DNA of 46,869 bases, from the NCBI GenBank assembly GCA_002455425.1, contig DKKT01000089.1, positions 5,134 through 52,002 of the forward strand. Reading direction: 5' to 3'. The translations under genes were made by a program, and so were the position numbers. This stretch comes from Chthonomonas sp. UBA6659 (lineage in GTDB: Bacteria > Armatimonadota > Fimbriimonadia > Fimbriimonadales > Fimbriimonadaceae). The notes under the pieces are model-generated. The model searched no databases and was not told the DNA's origin. It saw only the letters and a program-made list of their open reading frames with translations. Each line of letters starts with the position of its first letter. Positions within the stretch are counted from its first letter, which is position 1. This document shows positions 41,409-46,869 of the stretch, piece after piece.

Positions 41409-42236
41409 GTGATTCGTTGCCGTCTCCCTGTGTTCGTCGTCTTCGTTGCGCTCGCGGCCACGGCGGTCGTTTCCGCCCAAACCCGAACGTACATCGCCCT
41501 CGGCGATTCGGTGAGCTGGGGCTATCAACCCAACGACACGGCCCGAGGTGCGGGAGACAAGGGCTTCGTCCGGCCGTTCGCGGACTGGCTCGGCACCCGC
41601 CAAGGGGGAGTGCGTCCCAGGGTCATCAATCTTTCGATCCCGGGCGAGACGAGTTCGAGCTTCTTCGATACCACCGAGGTCGGCTATCTCCTCAATTCGA
41701 ACTACCCCTTGCTCTTCCGGTCAAGCCAATCCAGCACCTTCGGAAGTCGGGTGACGAACGAGTTCGCAGCGGGTCGAACGATCACCCACGTGACGTACGC
41801 ACTCGGCGGCAACGACATGCTCGACCTCCTGACAAGCTCGTTCCTCACGCTTCCCTTTGCCCAACAAACGGCTACCGTCGACCAGACTCTGCTGACAACC
41901 GACGCCAAGATCGTTCAGGCGCTCACGCTCGTTCGTCAACGTCTGCCCGGCGCAATCCTGATCGTCCCGGGTTACTACAACCCGTATGCCGCGGACCCGA
42001 ATTCAGCCGAACAGCGGATCGCGCTGTACGCTCTGCCTCGGCTCAACCTGCTGTTGGCGACCCGTGCGCGCCAGTTCGGGTGCTACTTCGCGCCGACCTA
42101 TGCGGACTTCCTGGGCCAAGAACTTGCCTGGACGTGGATCGGGGACAACGACATTCACCCGCGCCAAGCCGGCTACGACGCGATCGGTCGTCGCGTGATC
42201 CTCACCGCCACGAAAATCCCATCGCGAGCCCCCTAG
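41409..42236 (+). CDS. Secreted SGNH/GDSL hydrolase
   Basis: This 275-residue protein is a secreted esterase-like hydrolase. A signal peptide (VIRCRLPVFVVFVALAATAVVSAQ) precedes block I, TYIALGDSVSWGYQ, with the nucleophile Ser. Block II is NLSIPGETSSS (Gly), block III is ALGGNDMLDLL (Asn), and block V is DNDIHPRQAGYDAIG with the Asp-x-x-His pair. All four SGNH residues are present. The GTG at 41409 matches the signal peptide and the CATAAT box; an upstream ATG at 41322 would spoil the signal. The substrate, perhaps an acylated glycan or lipid, is unknown. Confidence 0.82.
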   Translation: MIRCRLPVFVVFVALAATAVVSAQTRTYIALGDSVSWGYQPNDTARGAGDKGFVRPFADWLGTRQGGVRPRVINLSIPGETSSSFFDTTEVGYLLNSNYPLLFRSSQSSTFGSRVTNEFAAGRTITHVTYALGGNDMLDLLTSSFLTLPFAQQTATVDQTLLTTDAKIVQALTLVRQRLPGAILIVPGYYNPYAADPNSAEQRIALYALPRLNLLLATRARQFGCYFAPTYADFLGQELAWTWIGDNDIHPRQAGYDAIGRRVILTATKIPSRAP

Positions 42237-42333
42237 CCCTGGGGCGGCTGCTTTGGCCGCAAGCCCTCAGTTTCTGATCGGTGGGGCTCGCCACGGCCCG
42301 ATGAGAAAGACGAAACAGTGGTCCCGGGACCTC

Positions 42334-42361
42334 TTGACAGAGCCGTTCCTTCATGTATAAT
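42334..42361 (+). promoter_or_regulatory. Consensus promoter of the VOC-family gene
   Basis: TTGACA (42334-42339) and TATAAT (42356-42361), both perfect consensus, are separated by 16 nt. GGAGG at 42379-42383 lies 8 nt before the ATG. Confidence 0.88.
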
Positions 42362-42391
42362 CCTGTCTACCTTTCTTTGGAGGAAGACGCG

Positions 42392-42757
42392 ATGAATGCT
42401 ATCAACTGGTTTGAGGTCCCCACGAGTGATTTGGACCGTGCGACGAAGTTCTACGAGACGATTCTCGGGGCGGAGATGATCAAGGTGGACATGGGCGGTA
42501 CACCGATGCACATGTTCCCGGCCGACATGGAACGGGGGGTCGGTGGTCATCTCGCCGCTCCGGGAGACGGTGCCCCCGGAGAGTCTGGAACACTGATTTA
42601 CTTGAACTGTACGGGGACGCTCGACGACGTGCTCGGCCGAGTCGAGTCGGCCGGCGGCGCGATCATGCTGCCCAAGACGCACATCGGCGATCCGGGCTAC
42701 ATCGCGTTCATCCGCGACAGCGAAGGCAACAAGATCGGACTCCACTCTCCCGTGTAG
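42392..42757 (+). CDS. VOC-family (glyoxalase/bleomycin-resistance fold) protein
   Basis: This 121-residue protein has the vicinal-oxygen-chelate fold: INWFEVPTSDLDRATKFYETILGAEM at the N-terminus, then LIYLNCTGTLDDVLGRVESAGGAIMLPKTHIGDPGYIAFIRDSEGNKIGLHS, described here in fragments of the two beta-alpha-beta-beta-beta halves. Many members bind a metal, but the His/Glu set cannot be assigned by eye. The ATG at 42392 has a strong RBS; upstream in-frame codons to 42353 cover the promoter. The fully consensus promoter suggests strong constitutive expression. It converges with carB, 9 nt away. The ligand is unknown. Confidence 0.82.
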   Translation: MNAINWFEVPTSDLDRATKFYETILGAEMIKVDMGGTPMHMFPADMERGVGGHLAAPGDGAPGESGTLIYLNCTGTLDDVLGRVESAGGAIMLPKTHIGDPGYIAFIRDSEGNKIGLHSPV

Positions 42758-42766
42758 GCAGAGCGG

Positions 42767-44419
42767 CTAGGGCTGCGTGCGGACGTACTCGGTGTACGGT
42801 AAGCACGCGGCCCGGCTCGGGTCCTCGAAGCAGTCGAGGGCATGCGCAAGCGCCGTGGCCGTGTCGATGCTGGTCACGCAGGCCACCCCGGTCTCGATAC
42901 AACTCCGCCGGATCCGAGCGGACTCCACTTCCGCGCGGGGATCGGGCCCGGGCGTGTTGATCATCAGGGAGACATCACCGGCGAGGATCATGTCGAGAAG
43001 ATTCGGGGACCCCGATTCGATCTTCCGAACGTGCTGACTACGCACGCCTGCCGCCTCCAGGGCGGCGTGGGTGCCGGGGGTGCTCGCGATCAGGTAGCCC
43101 TTGGCGACCAGTTCCCGAGCGATGCGGACAGCGGCCTGCTTGTCGTGATCGTGTACGGTCAGAATCACAAAACCGTTCGGTTTGAACTGGATCCCGCTGG
43201 CGATCAGGGCCTTGTAAAGCGCAGCTTCGTAGCTGTGGTCGATGCCGAGAATCTCGCCGGTGGACTTCATCTCGGGACCCAGGCTGGGCTCGACGCGCGA
43301 GAGCTTCTGGAAACTGAAGACCGGTGCCTTGACGGCATAGAATCGAGGGACCGGCAAGGCGGGGACTGCCGCCTCGAACTCCTTCTCCGCGAGGACCGAC
43401 GCACAGGCGCCAAGAGCGCCCCCTTTCCAGAGCCCGGAGCTGTAACCAAGGTCGGACAATCGCTCCCCCATCATGCAGCGGGTCGCGAGTTGGACCATGG
43501 GCACGCCCGTGACCTTGCTCAGGTAGGGAACGGTGCGGCTCGCGCGGGGATTCACCTCAAGAACATGGGCCACTTCGCGGCCGCCTTCGCAGGACTCGAC
43601 GACGAACTGGATGTTCATCATGCCCTTGACCCGTAGGGCGCGCGCGATCCGACACGCTGCGACCACGATGTCGCGCTGAACCTGCTCCGAGAGACCGACG
43701 GGAGGGTAAACCGCCATCGAGTCCCCGCTGTGCACACCGGCCCGCTCGATGTGCTCCATGATCCCGGGTACGAGGGTGTCGATGCCGTCACTGATCACAT
43801 CGACCTCTGCCTCCTTGCCGACCACATAACGGTCGACGAGTACGGGTTGACCGGGATTGGCGTCTTCGGCCTCTTCGTAGAAACCGCGAAGCCGGCCGGG
43901 GTCGTAGACGATCTCCATCGCCCTACCGCCCAGCACGAAGCTGGGCCGCACCAGCACCGGAAACCCGACCTGGCCTGCGACGCGTTCCGCTTCGGCCAGG
44001 GAGCGTACGGCACGGCCCGCAGGCTTCGAGATCCCGAGCTGATCCAGGAGCCGATCGAATTGCTCGCGGTCCTCGGCCTGGGCGATCGCTTCGGGTGAGG
44101 TGCCGAGGATCGGAACCCCCTGCTGGGCGAGGCTCTGGGCGAGGTTGATCGCCGTCTGGCCCCCGAACTGGACTACGACGCCCTCGGGCTTCTCGTGGCT
44201 GACGACATCGAGGACATCCTCAAGGGTGACGGGCTCAAAGTAAAGACCGTCACCGGTATCGAAGTCGGTGCTGACGGTTTCGGGGTTGTTGTTGACGATG
44301 ATCGCCCGGTAGCCCATCTCCTGCAGAGCCCACACGCAGTGCACACAGGAGTAGTCGAATTCGATTCCCTGTCCGATGCGAATGGGACCGGAGCCGAGCA
44401 CGAGCACCGTCGACTTCAT
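42767..44419 (-). CDS. carB: Carbamoyl-phosphate synthase large subunit, C-terminal half only
   Basis: Carbamoyl-phosphate synthase feeds pyrimidine and arginine synthesis. Bacterial CarB is usually about 1,070 residues. This 550-residue protein matches only the second half. It opens TVLVLGSGPIRIGQGIEFDY, the start of the second synthetase unit, and contains VNNNPETVSTDFDTGDGLYF, FGGQTAINLAQSL and VLEVNPRASRTVPYLSKVTG. It ends with the MGS-like allosteric domain (GFVILTVHDHDKQ, TPGTHAALEAAG, MINTPGPDPRAE). The ATG overlaps the gmk stop (ATGA), so there is no room for the first half. That half, which uses bicarbonate, must be encoded elsewhere. Split CarB is known from Aquifex and some methanogens. 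Confidence 0.9.
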   Translation of the reverse strand: MKSTVLVLGSGPIRIGQGIEFDYSCVHCVWALQEMGYRAIIVNNNPETVSTDFDTGDGLYFEPVTLEDVLDVVSHEKPEGVVVQFGGQTAINLAQSLAQQGVPILGTSPEAIAQAEDREQFDRLLDQLGISKPAGRAVRSLAEAERVAGQVGFPVLVRPSFVLGGRAMEIVYDPGRLRGFYEEAEDANPGQPVLVDRYVVGKEAEVDVISDGIDTLVPGIMEHIERAGVHSGDSMAVYPPVGLSEQVQRDIVVAACRIARALRVKGMMNIQFVVESCEGGREVAHVLEVNPRASRTVPYLSKVTGVPMVQLATRCMMGERLSDLGYSSGLWKGGALGACASVLAEKEFEAAVPALPVPRFYAVKAPVFSFQKLSRVEPSLGPEMKSTGEILGIDHSYEAALYKALIASGIQFKPNGFVILTVHDHDKQAAVRIARELVAKGYLIASTPGTHAALEAAGVRSQHVRKIESGSPNLLDMILAGDVSLMINTPGPDPRAEVESARIRRSCIETGVACVTSIDTATALAHALDCFEDPSRAACLPYTEYVRTQP

Positions 44420-44973
44420 CGGCTCATTGTAGCGGGGATCGCCTCGAGCTCGTCGACGGCTCGCTCGATCGCGTCGTTGACGACGACGTGCGCGTAAGCG
44501 CTCTGATGCGAAAGTTCCAAGCGCGCGTTTTCGAGACGGCGCAGCAGGGTCGCTTCATCCTCCGTACCGCGGCCGCGAATCCGGCGCTCCAGCTCCTCGA
44601 ACGACGGTGGTGCGATAAAGATCGAAATCGCCTCGGGCCGGAGTTTCATGGCGTCGAGCGCACCCTGCACGTCGATCTTGAGAACCGTGATCAGCCCTTC
44701 GGCAAGCATCGCTTCGAGATCGGCGAGCGGAGTCGCATACCCGTTCCCGTGGACCTCCTTGTGCTCGAGAAAAGCCCCAGCGGCGACCAACTCCTCGAAT
44801 CGCTCGCGAGACACGAAGTGGTAGTCGACCCCGTCCTGCTCACCCGGACGGGGGGCACGGGTCGTGTAGGCGACGACCCGCTGAACGAGCGGATTGCGGG
44901 CGGTCCAAGCTTCGAGGAGGGTGTCCTTCCCCACTCCGCTCGGGCCGCTGAAGATGACGAGGAGACCCCTCAT
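44416..44973 (-). CDS. gmk: Guanylate kinase
   Basis: This 185-residue enzyme phosphorylates GMP to GDP. It opens RGLLVIFSGPSGVGKDTLLEAW (P-loop), then VAYTTRAPRPGEQDGVDYHFVS (GMP binding), FLEHKEVHGNGYATP and VLKIDVQGALDAM. ISIFIAPPSFEELERRIRGRGTE holds the lid. The ATG overlaps the yvcK stop (ATGA) and its stop overlaps carB (ATGA), so gene order is yvcK-gmk-carB. All motifs are intact. Open codons upstream to 45375 belong to yvcK in another frame. Confidence 0.95.
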   Translation of the reverse strand: MRGLLVIFSGPSGVGKDTLLEAWTARNPLVQRVVAYTTRAPRPGEQDGVDYHFVSRERFEELVAAGAFLEHKEVHGNGYATPLADLEAMLAEGLITVLKIDVQGALDAMKLRPEAISIFIAPPSFEELERRIRGRGTEDEATLLRRLENARLELSHQSAYAHVVVNDAIERAVDELEAIPATMSR

Positions 44974-46280
44974 CGCTCGAGAAGCTCCATGATCCGGCCG
45001 GCCAGCCGTGAGGGGTCGTGGCGGACATAGTCCGATTCGCTCATGTAGTCGCCCCGGACGATCCTGAAGCCCATAGCGCGGAGGCGATCCTCGTCCGCTT
45101 CGACGAGATGCTGGCCGGAGCCGCGGTACTTTTCGAGCGTGGCTTGGCTGGGGATGCCGGTGTTTACGAGGACGTAGTCGACGACCCGCACCGGGATGTT
45201 GGCTTGAAGTGTGACCAAGTGTTCCGCGGCCGTGAACGAATCGCTTTCTCCCGGCTGAGTCATGACGTTGCAGATGTAGGCCCGAATCGCTTGGCTCTCC
45301 GCGATCGCGTCCGCAATGCCCGGAACCAAGAGGTTCGGGATCACGCTGGTGTAGATGCTCCCGGGTCCGATGCAAATGATCTCGGCTTCGCGGATCGCAT
45401 CCAGCGCCTCGGGATGAGGTTCGGCTTCCTCGGGGTCGAGGAAGATCCGCCGTATCCGCATCCCCGCCTCGACGATCTTGGTCTCTCCGCAGAGCTCAGT
45501 GCCGTTCTCCATCAACGCCCGAAGACGGACGTGGGAAAGGGTGGAAGGAATGACGCGTCCGCGGATCGCCAAGACGTCCGACGCACGCTTGAGCGCCTGC
45601 TCGAAGTCGCCGTCGGACTGCTCGACGAGGGCCGCGATCAAGAGGTTGCCGATCGAGTGACCGCTCAGAGAACCGGCCTCGTTCTTGAACCGATGCTGGA
45701 ACAGATCGGTCATCAGTTTTTCTGCATCGGCGAGGGCAACGAGACAGTTGCGCATGTCGCCGGGCGGAATGATCCCCATCTCCTGCACGAGGCGCCCGCT
45801 GCTGCCGCCGTCGTCGGTCACGGTCACGATCGCGGTGATGTTCGATGAATACTGCTTGAGTCCGCGGAGCAGCGTGCTGAGGCCGGTGCCACCCCCGATC
45901 GCGACGATGCGGGGCCCCTGCGCCAGGCGTTGACGGCGGGTGTACTCGTTGACGACTTTGGCTCCCAGGGCCGGATTCAGGGTCTCGGCCACCTTCCCTA
46001 CCACGCTCCGCACCCCGAGAAAGGTGAGGTATCCGCCGAGCACCAGCATCGCGCCGGCAAGATAGTGGTTGGCCTGGGGAACGGAGTCGAGCGGCACGAT
46101 GTGGCCAAGCACGCCCCGCCACCAACGGGCCGTCGAGGTGATCGCGGGCAGAATCAAGTCCTTGAAACTGACGGCGAAACCGATGACGAAGATCGAGAGG
46201 CCGGCGAGGGCCAGGGCAACCCCACTCCAAAGCCCGGCCGTCGGTGCCAGAAGCCGCCGGATCCGGTACCGACTAATCAT
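44970..46280 (-). CDS. yvcK: YvcK/CofD-like protein with N-terminal membrane segments
   Basis: This 436-residue protein belongs to the YvcK family, linked in Bacillus to cell-wall synthesis under gluconeogenic growth and to UDP-sugar binding. The CofD-like domain begins at about residue 122: RIVAIGGGTGLSTLLRGLK, then VTDDGGSSGRLVQEM, PPGDMRNCLVALAD and GHSIGNLLIAALV. IICIGPGSIYTSVIPNLLV follows. Residues 1-95 add about two membrane helices, absent in B. subtilis YvcK. It overlaps the holin-like gene by 8 bp. It may tie precursor levels to the envelope; this is inference. Confidence 0.88.
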   Translation of the reverse strand: MISRYRIRRLLAPTAGLWSGVALALAGLSIFVIGFAVSFKDLILPAITSTARWWRGVLGHIVPLDSVPQANHYLAGAMLVLGGYLTFLGVRSVVGKVAETLNPALGAKVVNEYTRRQRLAQGPRIVAIGGGTGLSTLLRGLKQYSSNITAIVTVTDDGGSSGRLVQEMGIIPPGDMRNCLVALADAEKLMTDLFQHRFKNEAGSLSGHSIGNLLIAALVEQSDGDFEQALKRASDVLAIRGRVIPSTLSHVRLRALMENGTELCGETKIVEAGMRIRRIFLDPEEAEPHPEALDAIREAEIICIGPGSIYTSVIPNLLVPGIADAIAESQAIRAYICNVMTQPGESDSFTAAEHLVTLQANIPVRVVDYVLVNTGIPSQATLEKYRGSGQHLVEADEDRLRAMGFRIVRGDYMSESDYVRHDPSRLAGRIMELLER

Positions 46281-46659
46281 CCTTCTCCTTCGGATCAGGC
46301 ACGAAGACGCTCAACAAGCCCGAGATGACGGAGATCAGCACCGAACCGACAAGCGCCGACACAAAGCCATCGACATGGATGCCGAGCTTCGTCTCCGAGG
46401 CGAGCAGCAGCATCGCCGCATTGATCACGAAGGAGAACAGCCCGAACGTGAGGCAGTTCAGCGGCAGCGTGAGCAGCTTCAGGATCTTTCCGAGAGTCGC
46501 GTTGAAGAACGCGAGAACCGCGACGCCGACAAAGAGCTGCAGCAACTGCGCCGTACGCTCGTATTGGACGCTGAAGCGAAAGCCCAGCATCGTCGCCACC
46601 GTTGCGGCGAGGATGACCGAGACGACCATCACGATCCATCGAATCAAGAGCCTGCTCAT
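46273..46659 (-). CDS. Phage holin 4-like (PF04020-type) small membrane protein
   Basis: This 128-residue protein has four membrane helices: MSRLLIRWIVMVVSVILAA, the segment around LLQLFVGVAVLAFFNATLGKIL, LPLNCLTFGLFSFVINAAMLLL and ALVGSVLISVISGLLSVFV. The motif NATLGKILKLLTLPLNCLTFGLFSFVINA is diagnostic of the family, split here as NATLGKILKLL and LPLNCLTFGLFSF. Despite the name, these proteins are mostly chromosomal with unknown role. The ATG at 46659 has GGGAGCGG upstream and TACAAT at 46672-46677. It heads the operon with yvcK, gmk and carB. There is no other phage gene. Confidence 0.85.
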   Translation of the reverse strand: MSRLLIRWIVMVVSVILAATVATMLGFRFSVQYERTAQLLQLFVGVAVLAFFNATLGKILKLLTLPLNCLTFGLFSFVINAAMLLLASETKLGIHVDGFVSALVGSVLISVISGLLSVFVPDPKEKDD

Positions 46660-46671
46660 GGTCCGCTCCCA

Positions 46672-46677
46672 ATTGTA
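46672..46677 (-). promoter_or_regulatory. TACAAT -10 box of the holin-like/yvcK/gmk/carB operon
   Basis: TACAAT on the minus strand lies 12 nt before the ATG at 46659. The leader would be about 5 nt and include part of GGGAGCGG. Confidence 0.45.
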
Positions 46678-46725
46678 CTTGGGAGTCGAAACGCTGCTAC
46701 GGCCGCGAAGGGGCCACACCCAGGA

Positions 46726-46868
46726 CGGTGAGCAAAGCGAACCGAGTGAGGTGGTCCGGTGAGGTGGTCATGTTCCCCCTCGCCCCATGCATGATGGGGA
46801 GAGGGGGTAGGCGGTGAGGGTCATACCTCTACGCCTCTGGGGGAGAGGTCGGTGAGCGAAGCGAACCG
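46726..46868. repeat. Interspersed-repeat-like element with flanking direct repeats
   Basis: CGGTGAGCAAAGCGAACCG (46726-46744) recurs at 46850-46868 with one change (18/19). Between them, 46775-46807 form a long hairpin: CCCCCTC/GAGGGGG and CCCCAT/ATGGGG around GCATG. A second hairpin pairs ACCTCT (46825-46830) with AGAGGT (46844-46849). No gene is visible. It looks like a non-coding repeat family of the kind scattered between genes. Confidence 0.6.
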
Positions 46869-46869
46869 G

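Noticed and set aside
42244..42260. Possible terminator GCGGC/GCCGC after the SGNH hydrolase
   Set aside because: The stem is only 5 bp and no T run follows directly; it is likely chance in GC-rich DNA.
42767..44419. Frameshifted full-length carB
   Set aside because: The upstream sequence is intact gmk with an ATGA overlap; no N-terminal CarB sequence is visible in any frame.
46273..46659. Prophage remnant suggested by the holin-like gene
   Set aside because: Members of this family are commonly chromosomal, and no other phage gene is nearby.

Overview
The window is about 47 kb of gene-dense, GC-rich bacterial chromosome. The genes are mostly housekeeping and conserved hypothetical. I see no insertion sequence, prophage, CRISPR array or rRNA. 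The cell looks like an aerobic diderm: there is a beta-barrel protein ending in FRF, several lipoproteins with Cys lipoboxes, a complex I subunit (NuoF), L-aspartate oxidase and FabI. The mix of a DUF3142 lipoprotein, a thioredoxin-like protein of a type I associate with planctomycetes and Fimbriimonas, a split carB and many leaderless starts suggests Armatimonadota or a relative. That placement is a guess; a marker-gene tree would settle it.

Layout. 1-5.8 kb (+): a chloramphenicol-phosphotransferase-like kinase; then a promoter, a 25-codon ORF, an intact HD-GYP protein, a degenerate HD-GYP partner, a membrane glycosyltransferase and a XerC/D recombinase, all overlapping or closely spaced. 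5.8-9.8 kb (-): an outer-membrane protein, an orphan sugar-binding lipoprotein and a two-component system. 9.8-12.1 kb (+): initiator tRNA with a consensus promoter, a secreted triple-YHS protein and a class III aminotransferase. 12.1-14.7 kb: an ECF sigma factor (-), a single-pass membrane protein (+) and an SDR epimerase (-). 14.8-23.8 kb (+): circularly permuted ATP-grasp, Alpha-E and a 2TM protein; CTP synthase; a DUF3142 lipoprotein with a TPR-like partner.

24-27.6 kb (-) holds the most unusual locus. Four genes (OsmC-like, acyl-CoA-dehydrogenase-like, PhnD-like, MetE-like) share one promoter, and both junctions after the second gene are 4-bp GTGA overlaps. The OsmC-like protein has no cysteine. 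The flavoprotein lacks Glu at both usual catalytic positions. The PhnD-like protein has no signal peptide. The MetE-like protein has only the catalytic half. Together they look like a cytosolic redox and methyl-transfer or organosulfur pathway that I cannot name.

27.7-33.8 kb (+): a conserved hypothetical protein, a clan GH-A-like lipoprotein, then an overlapping operon of lipoyl acyltransferase, C26 amidase, biotinyl carrier and MobA-like nucleotidyltransferase, then fabI. 33.8-36.5 kb (-): grpE-glmM-coaX. 36.6-38.5 kb: small membrane proteins and a secreted thioredoxin-like protein behind four tandem hairpins. 38.5-41.3 kb (-): nuoF-nadB. 41.4-42.8 kb (+): an SGNH hydrolase and a VOC protein with a consensus promoter. 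42.8-46.7 kb (-): a holin-4-like membrane protein, membrane-anchored yvcK, gmk and the C-terminal half of carB, all overlapping. The right edge is an interspersed-repeat-like element.

Many genes that begin a transcript have a -10 hexamer only 5-6 nt before the start codon, so leaderless translation appears common in this genome.
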